Positions 53,675 through 62,422 of a stretch of DNA of 64,000 nt are shown here, one piece after another. The stretch is from assembly GCA_002437305.1 (NCBI GenBank), contig DJOW01000033.1, forward strand, positions 25,609 through 89,608. The letters run 5' to 3'. The DNA comes from Bacteroidales bacterium UBA6428. GTDB lineage: Bacteria > Bacteroidota > Bacteroidia > Bacteroidales > UBA932. Numbering within the stretch: position 1 is the first letter of the stretch; each line of letters begins with the position of its first letter. A model generated the notes under the pieces. It was not told the DNA's origin and did no database searches. It was given only the letters and a program-made list of their open reading frames with translations. A program made the position numbers and the translations under genes.

Positions 53675-56056
53675 TTATCTTACCGAGACAACAACCTTCT
53701 CGCCAACACCGACCTTCCCCGCTGACAGGCAAACCATTCCGTCCTCGTAGGTCCAATCCTGAACCGCAGTGCCGTTGATGGACACCGAAGCCGGATGAGC
53801 GTCCCTCTGGATGCGGAATGAATATTCCCGCTCCGAAGGCATACCCTTGAACGACCCCTGAACCGGATTCACAACCACCTCGACCCCGCCGTTCTTCTCG
53901 TGCGACTCAAACAGGGTCGAAGCGATCCCCCCGTTCTCATATTCATAGGTCTCCCCGTCATCATCGAACATCGTGTACTCGCTGTCCCCGTGTGGATAGA
54001 CCTTCAGGATGAGACGGTCGAACGGGCGCGCTCCGAGATATTCAACATCAGGCTGCGTAGGAATGATCGCGCCCTCGCGGATGAAAAGCAGCCCAGCGCG
54101 GTCGGAAGGATATTCACGGGTGAAAGTCTCCCCCTTGCTGACAACCTTCTCGCCGCTCCAGGCGTCCGTCCAGATCCCCTTCGGCAGATAAATCTCGTTT
54201 GTGAATATTCCCACGCAGAAATTGTCTCCGAACATGTACTGGTACGTCATGTCATCGCAGTTGCGGTCCTCCGGGAAGCACAGCGGCATCGAGCGCACGA
54301 TCGGCATTCCGTTCTGCGCCGCCTCAAGCGCCATCGAGTAGATGTACGGAGCCAATGAATATCTCAACTTGACGTAGAAGCGGTAGATGTCCTGCTCCTC
54401 CTTCGCGTAGTAGAAAGGATGCATCATAGAGAACCAGCTGTTGATCTGCACCCAAGGCAGGAAGAGACCGAAGTGGAGACCCTGCATCTCAAGCTCGCGC
54501 GGAACGCTCATCACATCGCACGAGGTGTTGAGGAAACCGCTCATACCGAGGTTCAGCTGGTCGTAGAGGGCGGTCTTGCCACCGCCGTTGTCTCCGGAGG
54601 TAGAGGCGGTCCAGTGCTGCGTGCCTGACCATCCTCCGCAGTAGTGATGCCAGGTTCTCTTGCCGTTGTAGTTGCGGCCAAGCTCGCGCATCTGCTTCGG
54701 GAGCAGGACCTGGTTGAGGTTGTGCATCTCCTTGTCCGTGCGGCCGTTGTAATATTTCCAGTTCGTGTGGTTGTCGATTGTGCGGGCCGGATCCAGCTTG
54801 AATCCCTCAACTCCCTGATCCATGAATGTGGTAAGATGATCCATCCAGTGCTCCTGGCCGGAAAGCTTCCCGCCCGTGCGCTCGGCTATGATGTCCTCCT
54901 CCTGGATGCTCAGGTCATACTCCTCGCAGAGCCAGAGTCCGAGGTGGAAGCCCATCGAGCGGAGCTTGCCGATGAAAAGACGGTTGTGCATCGTCTTGGG
55001 GTACTGGTTCTGCACCCAGTAAGGTTCCGGCGAGAATTTATCGTAGTTCCATTTCTTCTTGGTCGAGAAGTCGTAGCGCTTCTCCATCCACTGAGGCTCA
55101 AGCCAGAACACATCGCAAGGCACATCGAACTGACGGAAGCGCACGGCGTCGTTCAGGATGTCGAACTGCTCCTCGCGCATGTTCGGCCCGAAGCAGAGTC
55201 CGTAGGCCCATTTCGGCAGGACGTAGGTGCGGCCCGTGACGAGGGTATATTCATTAAGGATGGCAGGCATGTCCCCTCCCATCATCAGGTAGAAGTCAGC
55301 CTCATCGAAAGTGTTGATTATGTTGAACTTGGTCTTCTGACGGCTGCCGATGTCGAAGAAACTCTTGCGGGTCGAGTTGTTGTAGATTCCCCAGCCGCGC
55401 GAGCTCATCATGAACGGCATCGGGATCTCGGTCTGCTGGTAGGTCGTCCACATCCTGAGGAACTCGCCCCGGTGCTGGATGTGGTCGCGGCTCGTGCTTC
55501 CTCCGCCGTAGAACCTCTCTCCATCCTCCATGCTGATGCTGAGGATGCTCACAGCGTCCGCCGCCGGGATCTCGTGCCTGTCCACTTCCCCGAACTTGCC
55601 GTTGTCGTCCCCGATGATGCCGCCTCCGTTGTCGGCGACCTTCAGGTCGGCGTATTTCTCGTTGATGAAAGACCTCATCTCACCGCAAAGGCTCTCTTTT
55701 TCAGGCAGGAACCTCACCTCGCGGATGATCTTGCCGCCTTTGGAGTCTTTCACGGTCATCACCCCGCTCTTCTTGTTGATGGCCAATGAATATTCAGGAG
55801 TCTTCAGCGTCCAGACCCCTCCTTTGTCGGAGACGCTGGTGTTCACCTCGTTCCAATCGGTCTTGATGAGTCCGTAACGTTCCATCAGAGATTCGGTGAA
55901 ATCCTTCCTCGGAGACACCTTGATCCTGAATATGCTTTCGGAACAAGCCTCCACGCTGACCGTGAGGCCGTCGTTGATCTTGACTTTGTGCGTTGGATTC
56001 GCCTGGGCGAGAAGTGTCGTCGCGCAGCAGGCGACGGCAAGCAGAATTTTCTTCAT
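53675..56056 (-). CDS. GH31 alpha-glycosidase (alpha-glucosidase/alpha-xylosidase-like), secreted
   Basis: The 793-residue protein starts at 56056 (MKKILLAVACCATTLLAQAN, signal peptide); a longer frame to 56104 has no signal. Residues 20-270 are the GH31 N-terminal beta-sandwich (RFYGGGSTSRDHIQHRGEFL). The barrel has PKWAYGLCFGPNM, VPCDVFWLEPQWME, the nucleophile region VEGFKLDPAR (Asp422) and acid/base Asp489 in SGDNGGG, then YSLAPYIYSMALEAAQNGMPI. The C-terminal region (YTMFDDDGETYEYENG) is typical. The nucleophile motif is not the usual DMNE or KTDFGE, so exact linkage is unclear. It has its own promoter and follows SusD after a terminator. Confidence 0.92.
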   Translation of the reverse strand: MKKILLAVACCATTLLAQANPTHKVKINDGLTVSVEACSESIFRIKVSPRKDFTESLMERYGLIKTDWNEVNTSVSDKGGVWTLKTPEYSLAINKKSGVMTVKDSKGGKIIREVRFLPEKESLCGEMRSFINEKYADLKVADNGGGIIGDDNGKFGEVDRHEIPAADAVSILSISMEDGERFYGGGSTSRDHIQHRGEFLRMWTTYQQTEIPMPFMMSSRGWGIYNNSTRKSFFDIGSRQKTKFNIINTFDEADFYLMMGGDMPAILNEYTLVTGRTYVLPKWAYGLCFGPNMREEQFDILNDAVRFRQFDVPCDVFWLEPQWMEKRYDFSTKKKWNYDKFSPEPYWVQNQYPKTMHNRLFIGKLRSMGFHLGLWLCEEYDLSIQEEDIIAERTGGKLSGQEHWMDHLTTFMDQGVEGFKLDPARTIDNHTNWKYYNGRTDKEMHNLNQVLLPKQMRELGRNYNGKRTWHHYCGGWSGTQHWTASTSGDNGGGKTALYDQLNLGMSGFLNTSCDVMSVPRELEMQGLHFGLFLPWVQINSWFSMMHPFYYAKEEQDIYRFYVKLRYSLAPYIYSMALEAAQNGMPIVRSMPLCFPEDRNCDDMTYQYMFGDNFCVGIFTNEIYLPKGIWTDAWSGEKVVSKGETFTREYPSDRAGLLFIREGAIIPTQPDVEYLGARPFDRLILKVYPHGDSEYTMFDDDGETYEYENGGIASTLFESHEKNGGVEVVVNPVQGSFKGMPSEREYSFRIQRDAHPASVSINGTAVQDWTYEDGMVCLSAGKVGVGEKVVVSVR

Positions 56057-56084
56057 TCGTCGTAATGGTTTTAATATATTCAAA

Positions 56085-56092
56085 CAAAGATA
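56085..56092 (-). promoter_or_regulatory. -7 box of the GH31 gene
   Basis: On the minus strand this reads TATCTTTG, a full TAnnTTTG match, giving a leader of about 22 nt. No clear -33 TTTG was found. Confidence 0.5.
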
Positions 56093-56176
56093 CAAGTTTT
56101 TCATTAGCGCTTCCTTTATTATTGGCAGAATTACTTGCTGTTTTATTGTGGTTCCGGCTTATTTTTGACAAAAAGA

Positions 56177-56210
56177 GCAAGGGCAGGCCCAATGCGGTGC
56201 CTACCCTTGC
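56177..56210 (-). terminator. Terminator after SusD
   Basis: Arms 56177-56187 and 56200-56210 pair at ten of eleven positions. On the minus strand the hairpin is followed by CTCTTTTTGTC. It may set the ratio of susCD to GH31 transcript. Confidence 0.7.
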
Positions 56211-56284
56211 CGAGCATTATTTCAAAGTGTTTCTCCTTTGCGAAATAGGCGGATCAAATAAAATAGCTTTTTATTGACTGTCAT

Positions 56285-57970
56285 TTATTTGTTCCAATAC
56301 GAGTTGGTGGAGAGTTCCTTTTGAGGGATCTGCCACTCCATGTCCTCGACTTTCCATGTGTAATCCTTCCAGTGGTTACCACCCTGACGGACAGCGTCTG
56401 TGTTCCAGCGCTTGTGGCAATAGTAGTCAAGGCCGTTCTCACCCCACATCTCGATCTGCCACTGAAGCTGGATCTGCTCCCAGGTGCCGAGACCGCCCTT
56501 GTAATTGTCGCATGTAAGGGTGGTGGCTCCAGACTTCGTACGAGCCGCGAGGAGTTTGTTGAGGGAAACCTTAGCATCGGCTTCCTTGCCGGCCTGGTAT
56601 TGGGCCTCGGCCAGCATCAGGAGTACTTCTGAAGAACGGAAGATGATCTGGTCTGAGCAGATGTTGGCGATTGTACGCTCATCGGCGTTCTGGCAGATTG
56701 TTGCACCCCACTTGAGGTTGGTGTACTTAAGGAGCTTGCTCTGTGCGTGACCATTGTCTGTGAAGTAAGGGTAGCTCTCAACCTCGTGATCCGCGAAGAT
56801 GCCTTTGCGGTAGTCGTTGTCATCAATCTTGTCATAGAGACTCTGGCTGATCTGGAAGAGACCGCTCTTGCTGTTTCCGGCCTGGAGGCTGTTGAGGAAG
56901 TTCCAGGAATAGAGATTGGTCTCGCTGGTCCAGCCAAAGAGAACCTCAGGGTTGCTTGGGATGCTCAGGAATGCGTTGTCATCGTTCCTGGCCTCATCTT
57001 TGCCTTTCGTCCAGGAGTCGTTGACAGGCGTGGCAAGAGCGTCAAGGCGGCTTGTCTGGACACCGTAGTGGGCCTCGTCAATCAGGGTCGGGTATTTCGC
57101 CAAAATACGCTGGCAGGCCGCGATGGCCTTGTCATACTCGCCGTAGTCGAGACAAGCTCGGGCGAGGAAGTAGTCAGACAATGTGCGGTCTATGTCGTAG
57201 AACGTTGTCAGATCAGTCGGGACTACTGTGGTGTAGCCTTCAGTGGCACTGTTCTTTCCTGCCGCGAAATATGTTCCGGCGACCTCAAGCTCATTGATGA
57301 TCCATTCCCAGGTCTCCTTGGCTGTCATTGGAGCCACAGGAGTGTTGTAGGCGTATTTGGTGTAGATAGGCATGCCCTGCTGTTCGCTTCCACCGTATTT
57401 GTACGCCTTGCGGAAGCGCTCCATAAGCTGGAGGTAACCGTAGGCGCGGAGAGTCTTGGCCTGTGCCGCGTAAGTCTTCACGGCCGGAAGGGCGTTAGGG
57501 GAAGTCGCCACCTCATCAGTAAGATATGTCGCAGCCTTGTTCGCCTGAGCGATGGCGTAGCATGAACTGTACCACCAACCGTAGCAGCCCGCGTTCTCGT
57601 TCTTCTCAGCCGGGTTGAACGTGTGGTTGTAGTAGCTTGCCCAACCGTCGGTGGTGGCATTGGCGACATCGCCATAGATCATGTTCTCACAAGCAACATT
57701 ACGGGAGAGATGGACAGCATATTCGTTGTTGTAGGCGTTGGAGAAACCGCCAGACAAGTTGTTATGAGTCAGGCAGATGTACGCCTCGAGCCCAGAGCCT
57801 ATGGCCTCAAGGGTCGCGTTTACCTTCGTCTCGTCCGAACTCGAGAGCAGCTCCCTGATCTGGTCATCGTTCAACGAGTTCGGGTTTGTGACATCCAGCA
57901 TGTCCGAGCAGGACTGGAATGTCAGAAGTGTTGCTGCAGCTAGTGCGGCTATGTTTTTTATATTGTTCAT
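56285..57970 (-). CDS. SusD/RagB-like lipoprotein (leftward PUL)
   Basis: The 561-residue lipoprotein has Cys in LLTFQSCSDM and the SusD start LDVTNPNSLNDDQIRELLSS. Conserved helices include QAKTLRAYGYLQLMERFRKAY with the YGGSEQQGMPIY loop, DYFLARACLDYGEYDKAI, and near the end IIFRSSEVLLMLAEAQYQAGKE, WQIEMWGENGLDYYCHKRWN and WQIPQKELSTNSYWNK. It pairs with the SusC at 57983, 12 bp upstream. The glycan is unknown; GH31 and GH3 neighbours suggest a glucose/xylose-containing oligosaccharide. Confidence 0.95.
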   Translation of the reverse strand: MNNIKNIAALAAATLLTFQSCSDMLDVTNPNSLNDDQIRELLSSSDETKVNATLEAIGSGLEAYICLTHNNLSGGFSNAYNNEYAVHLSRNVACENMIYGDVANATTDGWASYYNHTFNPAEKNENAGCYGWWYSSCYAIAQANKAATYLTDEVATSPNALPAVKTYAAQAKTLRAYGYLQLMERFRKAYKYGGSEQQGMPIYTKYAYNTPVAPMTAKETWEWIINELEVAGTYFAAGKNSATEGYTTVVPTDLTTFYDIDRTLSDYFLARACLDYGEYDKAIAACQRILAKYPTLIDEAHYGVQTSRLDALATPVNDSWTKGKDEARNDDNAFLSIPSNPEVLFGWTSETNLYSWNFLNSLQAGNSKSGLFQISQSLYDKIDDNDYRKGIFADHEVESYPYFTDNGHAQSKLLKYTNLKWGATICQNADERTIANICSDQIIFRSSEVLLMLAEAQYQAGKEADAKVSLNKLLAARTKSGATTLTCDNYKGGLGTWEQIQLQWQIEMWGENGLDYYCHKRWNTDAVRQGGNHWKDYTWKVEDMEWQIPQKELSTNSYWNK

Positions 57971-57982
57971 TTCAAACCTTGT

Positions 57983-60900
57983 TTAGAATGTTATGTTCGC
58001 TCCGATTGAGATTGTTCTCATTGATGGGTAGACGTACTGCCCAACCTCGAAACCTCCCAGCATCGACATCGAAGGATCGACACCTTTCTTTGCCGAGACA
58101 TAGAAAAGGTTGTCCGCAGAGGCATAGACACGGATTGTGCTTGCCTTTACCGCATCGAGAATCTTCTTCGGCAAGGTGTAGCCGATGGTTATGTTCTTGC
58201 ACTTGAGGTAAGACGCGCTGAAAAGAGCCATGTCTGTGTACTTCCATGATCCGAATGTGGAACCGTTGTAGTAGTCAGTGTTCCACCACTGCATCGGGAA
58301 GTAAGCGGAGGTGTTGCCCTCGGTAAATGTGTTGCCGATGAGTTCAGTGGATTTCTGCTCTGAAGTGGCCGAGACATATCCACTGTCATAAAGGCCGTTG
58401 CCATACTCGGTACTGAAGAACTTACCGCCGAGCTGGTAGGAGAACTGTGTGGAGATGTCGAAATCCTTGTAACGGAAATTGATGTTGAAACCACCGATCC
58501 AGTCAGGGGTCGCGCTGCCCATCTCATAGAGAGAGGCGTCCCCGCTGACAAGTGTCTTGACATTGTCGCCCGGTTTCAAATCCTTGTAGCGACCGTTGTG
58601 ATCATAGCCGCTCGCTCTCTTTGTTCCGTCATCGTTAAGGCCCAAATCAGCGTTGGTGACGCGGTGCCAGTACATAGGAAGACCGGAAGCCTTGTCTACT
58701 CCCGCGTACCTGTACAGATAGATATTGTACCAGTCGCGTCCCTCTCCACGAAGATAACCTATGCTTGCTCCTCCGGCTCCAGAGGCGGAGAAAGAGCCTA
58801 CTCCTGCCTGCCATGTGCCTTGAGGAAGGTCAAGGTTGGTGTTGTCCGGGATGTTCTCGTCAGGAACATCAACCAAGGTCGTTCTGTAATGAGTTCCGTT
58901 GGTGGTGAAGTTCAAAGTCATGTCATCCGTGCGGAGGATGTCGACACTGAGCTCAAGCTCGATGCCTCGGTTGCGGAGAACCGCCGCGTTCTGCTGTAGG
59001 GTTTCGCTGCCGGAACCTGCCAGGGCCGAATAGCTCGCGCTGTAGAAAGCGTTAGGGGTGACATGGTTGTAGAAATCAATCGAGCCGTTGATCCTGCGGC
59101 CAAGCACACCGAAATCAAGACCGAGGTCAAACTCTCTGTTCTTCTCCCATGTAAGCTGGTCGTTCACGAGAGATCCGCTGGTAAGCTTGTAGCCGGCAGG
59201 AATGCCGGTACCGTTTGTGCTTTGCTGGTAGGAAGTCGCTGAATATGACCATGTGTGGTTGGTGTAGCTTCCGATTCCATTGGAGTTGCCGAGCACACCG
59301 TAGCTGCCGCGGACTTTCAGGAAATCGAGCCAAGAGCTTGTCCCTGACATGAAGCCTTCTCTTGAGATCACCCAGCTTGCTCCCACTGAGCCGAAGGTTC
59401 CCCACTTGTTATTCATGAATTTGGAGGAGCCATCCCTGCGGACCGAAGCGCTCAAATAGTACTTCTCGTCATAGTTGTAGTTGACACGCCCGATGTAGGA
59501 CTCCATGTTGACCTCGTACTGGCTCCAGCTCGGAGAACTTGAGAGAGTGGTGCCTCCGTTGGTGTAGTGTCCGATGAAGTTGCCGCCTGAAATCCATCCC
59601 GGTATGAGTTCATAGCCTGATGCGTAGAGGACAGAATGGTATTTGTCGTGATTCCACTCATGTCCGAGCAGGGCATCGACATGATGACCGCTTCTGAAGT
59701 CATGTGAGTAATTCAGGAGTGTCTGGTTGTTGAGGATGAATCTGTTTGTGAGGGTCTTGTTGAGTCCTCCATTCTTGCCTCCGTTGTAAGTGCCGGCCGC
59801 ACGGTAGCGGAGATAGTCAGTGTTGTCCGAGTCGTAGCTGAAGTTCACGAGAAGGTTGAGGTCCCTTGTGAAGAAAACCTGCGCGAAGGATCTGGTGGTA
59901 AAGATGTTGCGCACGGTCTCGTTCTTGTTCTTGTCAAACTCTGCATGGACGCCCTTTCCGAATGCGTTTCCGGTGGTTGGCCCCAGAGGGGAGTAGGTCT
60001 CGGTGCTGTTGGTCACATTCTCGAGTTTGTTGCCTTCTGAGTCGTAGACATAATCGTGGTTCTCGTCAAGCATGTAGATGGAAACCAGTGACGATGTTCC
60101 GTTTACGTAACGGAACACGTTTCCGCCGGCACCTCCTGCGTTACGGCCCCATCTGGTAGCCATTTCGTTTGTGGTTGTGCGGGTGTAACCGATGTTGCTT
60201 CCGAATTTGAGCCATTTGAGAGGCTGGGCATTCACGCTCACACGTCCGTTGTAGCGCTCGAATGATGATGTAGGGATGTAGGATGGATCAGAAGTATAGC
60301 CCAATGACGCGAAATAGTTAAGTTTCTCGCTGCCGCCTCTGAGTGAGGCGTTGTACTCCTGGCGGAAGGCGTTGTTGAAGAGGTTGTCGTACTTGCAGTC
60401 GTCCGGAAGGAAGTATTTGGCGTCAGGGTTGAGCTTGCCGTTTGTGTTCACAAGGTAGGCATCCATCATTGTGGCGGAACGTGAGGTTCCTGTACCCGTG
60501 GTCACATACCTCGCTCCTGGGACATCGTAGACAAGCGCGTTCTTGAGACCATTGCGCTCAAATGCGCTCTCGCTGTTCACGTAGTCGAAGAGATGCTGGG
60601 AAGCGAACTCGGCCGCCTGCTCGTGAGTGTAGTTTGGATTCTGGAAATTTGTGTATGGGATTCCGTTCTCATCAACGCCAGGCCTACCTGTTCCATCGAC
60701 ACCGTAACGGTAGGAATTGTAGATAGAGAGCCATGCATATTCATAAATGTCAGAGGCTTCGGTCATGTTGGACATGTTGAACTGTCCGACACTGTTCCAT
60801 CCAATGCGGGTGTCGAATGACACCTGGGTCTTGCCTTCGCGTCCTTTCTTTGTGTTGATGAGAATGACGCCATTGGCTCCGCGGGAACCGTAAAGTGCGG

Positions 60901-61537
60901 TTGAGGCGGCGTCCTTGAGGACAGAGATGCTCTCAATGTCGGATGGGTTTATGGTGGAAAGAGGATTGGCTGTCTGGGCCGGCACACCATCGATCACCAC
61001 AAGCGCCACAGCGGAACCGTCTGATGTCGACGATGCTCCACGGACACGGATTGCCATGTCGATTCCAGGTTGACCGTCAACTGAAGACAACTGGATGCCA
61101 GGAGCCGCGCCTTCCAGGGCGCGGGAGATTGAAGACACGCTCTGCGCCTTGATGTTGTCGCCTTTGATTGAAGACATCGCACCTGTAAGATCTCTTTTCT
61201 TCGCGGTACCATAAGCCACAACGACAACATCGTTGAGGAATTCAGTCTCGTCAGCGAGCGTGACGTTGATCACAGTCTGGTTGCCGACCGTGACCTCTTG
61301 AGTCTCGTAGCCGATAGAGGAAAAGACAAGGACGGAGTTCGGTTTCAGTCCTTCCAGGCTGAATTTTCCGTCAATGTCTGTCACTGTGCCGCTTGTGGTG
61401 CCCTTTACGAGAACACCGGCACCGACCAAAGGTTCTCCAGCCTTGTCCGTTACTTTTCCGGAAACGGAGGACTGGGCGAATGCATGCGCCGTGATTGTCA
61501 GCAGCACAAGCAGAGTCGTAATTAATCGTTTACCCAT
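57983..61537 (-). CDS. SusC-like TonB-dependent transporter (leftward PUL)
   Basis: The 1184-residue protein has a signal peptide (MGKRLITTLLVLLTITAHAF), a carboxypeptidase-regulatory-like domain (VSGKVTDKAGEPLVGAGVLVKG), a TonB box (LNDVVVVAYGTAKK), a plug (LEGAAPGIQLSSVDGQPG, VLKDAASTALYGSRGANGVILINTKKG) and a full barrel ending SIGANITF. There is no STN secretin domain, so it is not controlled by an anti-sigma factor through this gene. It is upstream of SusD on the same strand. No regulator gene for this PUL lies in the window. Confidence 0.95.
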   Translation of the reverse strand: MGKRLITTLLVLLTITAHAFAQSSVSGKVTDKAGEPLVGAGVLVKGTTSGTVTDIDGKFSLEGLKPNSVLVFSSIGYETQEVTVGNQTVINVTLADETEFLNDVVVVAYGTAKKRDLTGAMSSIKGDNIKAQSVSSISRALEGAAPGIQLSSVDGQPGIDMAIRVRGASSTSDGSAVALVVIDGVPAQTANPLSTINPSDIESISVLKDAASTALYGSRGANGVILINTKKGREGKTQVSFDTRIGWNSVGQFNMSNMTEASDIYEYAWLSIYNSYRYGVDGTGRPGVDENGIPYTNFQNPNYTHEQAAEFASQHLFDYVNSESAFERNGLKNALVYDVPGARYVTTGTGTSRSATMMDAYLVNTNGKLNPDAKYFLPDDCKYDNLFNNAFRQEYNASLRGGSEKLNYFASLGYTSDPSYIPTSSFERYNGRVSVNAQPLKWLKFGSNIGYTRTTTNEMATRWGRNAGGAGGNVFRYVNGTSSLVSIYMLDENHDYVYDSEGNKLENVTNSTETYSPLGPTTGNAFGKGVHAEFDKNKNETVRNIFTTRSFAQVFFTRDLNLLVNFSYDSDNTDYLRYRAAGTYNGGKNGGLNKTLTNRFILNNQTLLNYSHDFRSGHHVDALLGHEWNHDKYHSVLYASGYELIPGWISGGNFIGHYTNGGTTLSSSPSWSQYEVNMESYIGRVNYNYDEKYYLSASVRRDGSSKFMNNKWGTFGSVGASWVISREGFMSGTSSWLDFLKVRGSYGVLGNSNGIGSYTNHTWSYSATSYQQSTNGTGIPAGYKLTSGSLVNDQLTWEKNREFDLGLDFGVLGRRINGSIDFYNHVTPNAFYSASYSALAGSGSETLQQNAAVLRNRGIELELSVDILRTDDMTLNFTTNGTHYRTTLVDVPDENIPDNTNLDLPQGTWQAGVGSFSASGAGGASIGYLRGEGRDWYNIYLYRYAGVDKASGLPMYWHRVTNADLGLNDDGTKRASGYDHNGRYKDLKPGDNVKTLVSGDASLYEMGSATPDWIGGFNINFRYKDFDISTQFSYQLGGKFFSTEYGNGLYDSGYVSATSEQKSTELIGNTFTEGNTSAYFPMQWWNTDYYNGSTFGSWKYTDMALFSASYLKCKNITIGYTLPKKILDAVKASTIRVYASADNLFYVSAKKGVDPSMSMLGGFEVGQYVYPSMRTISIGANITF

Positions 61538-61644
61538 AGACTTTAATATAATGGTTTTGTTGTGATTGTTTAGAGAAGTGACTGATTACCAGTTATTGAG
61601 AGCTTGTTTTTCATCGTTGTCTGGACTTTTTGAATATTCAAATG

Positions 61645-61652
61645 CAAAATTA
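61645..61652 (-). promoter_or_regulatory. -7 box of the susC promoter
   Basis: On the minus strand this reads TAATTTTG, a full TAnnTTTG match. The leader would be about 100 nt. A GAATATTC palindrome (61632-61639) overlaps the expected transcription start. Confidence 0.5.
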
Positions 61653-61866
61653 TGGGCACTTGATGAAATGGAATTGTGATTTTTGATAAATAATCTTTGA
61701 ATTTTGTCAAACGCAAACCTTTTCGCATTCTTGCGCAACCCTTTGGGCATCTGTCGACCTTCCTGCCGGCCTGTCAGTTGATTGCATCTTCGTCAATATG
61801 CACGTCTTCGGATGCTAGCGATGACTGTAATGGAGGTCAAGTTATTGACTATCAGTAAATAAGAAT

Positions 61867-61901
61867 ACCCTTCTCCCTATCGTGGCATAGAGGAGAAGGG
61901 T
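61867..61901 (-). terminator. Hairpin in the upstream region of susC
   Basis: A 10-bp stem (61867-61876 with 61892-61901) encloses CTA/TAG pairs. It lies after the terminator at 61920 in the minus direction and may be a second stop or an attenuator; the T-run is weak. Confidence 0.45.
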
Positions 61902-61919
61902 GCGTTAATATATTCATTC

Positions 61920-61959
61920 AAAGCGAGTTGGCCTCCATGATTGAAGGCTAACCCGCTTT
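61920..61959 (-). terminator. Terminator of a lost gene
   Basis: Arms 61920-61934 and 61945-61959 pair with one mismatch and one G-T pair. It lies 7 bp after the stop codon of the coding fragment at 61967, in the correct orientation for it. Confidence 0.6.
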
Positions 61960-61966
61960 CGTCGAG

Positions 61967-62026
61967 TTATTTCTTTGCGAAATAACCACCGCCCTCGGTA
62001 CCATTATATGTCCAAGAGTCTGCTCC
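61967..62026 (-). pseudogene. C-terminal remnant of a lost gene
   Basis: The minus strand encodes GADSWTYNGTEGGGYFAKK and a stop, in a frame different from the darT remnant that overlaps it. The end is like the Gly-Glu-Phe-Phe-x-Arg-Lys end of the phosphoesterase at 62423, and a terminator follows. I read it as the last codons of a deleted gene, perhaps a paralogue of that protein. The fragment is short, so similarity is only suggestive. Confidence 0.45.
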
Positions 62027-62234
62027 CGAAATAAAATGGAATCATATCTCCAATATGCTTATCGGTCCCAGGTATGTTCTTGATAGATCTGACCCCTGTG
62101 ATAGATCTATCGCCAATAGAGATGTATGCAGGATTGGCAAGACCTGAACAAGAGCGGACAATCCCGTGTGATAAGATATGCGGGATGTTGTCTATATGCA
62201 CCAATCTGAAGGCATATTTAAAAGTCTTGTCCAT
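62004..62234 (-). pseudogene. darT: N-terminal remnant of the DNA ADP-ribosyltransferase toxin DarT
   Basis: The 76-residue frame begins MDKTFKYAFRLVHIDNIPHIL and contains NPAYISIGDRSI and GDMIPFYFG. This matches the start of DarT (DUF4433), whose family pattern is a HxDNIPxIL helix, an xNIGxxxI segment with a following Arg, and a VPFYFxPxSPM strand. DarT adds ADP-ribose to thymidine bases in single-stranded DNA and is paired with the macrodomain antitoxin DarG. Full DarT is about 210 residues; here the match ends at FYFG and the frame runs into unrelated codons, so the catalytic Glu half is missing. No darG is in the window. The block is AT-richer than its surroundings and still has a good promoter. 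Confidence 0.75.
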
Positions 62235-62287
62235 ACAAGGGTCTTACAACGATTCAGCAAAAAACAATCAAATAATCATGAATATGG

Positions 62288-62318
62288 CAAATATAACACA
62301 TTCTCCATAATAATCAAA
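62288..62318 (-). promoter_or_regulatory. Canonical promoter of the darT remnant
   Basis: On the minus strand TTTG (62315-62318) and TATATTTG (62288-62295) are 19 bases apart, an ideal Bacteroidota promoter. The leader to the ATG at 62234 would be about 47 nt. Confidence 0.65.
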
Positions 62319-62337
62319 TGGATATGGACGAACAAAA

Positions 62338-62367
62338 ATCCAGGCGGCCTTGGTGGGGCGCCCGGAT
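62338..62367 (-). terminator. Terminator after the phosphoesterase gene
   Basis: A 9-bp GC-rich stem with one G-T pair (62338-62346 with 62359-62367) is followed on the minus strand by TTTTTG. It separates the phosphoesterase from the darT remnant. Confidence 0.7.
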
Positions 62368-62422
62368 CGAGAGTGTGGTGTATTATCTGGATTTAGTCAT
62401 AACACACATATTTTGCAACGAA

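Noticed and set aside
62004..62234. A working DarT toxin
   Set aside because: The catalytic half is absent and no darG antitoxin is next to it.
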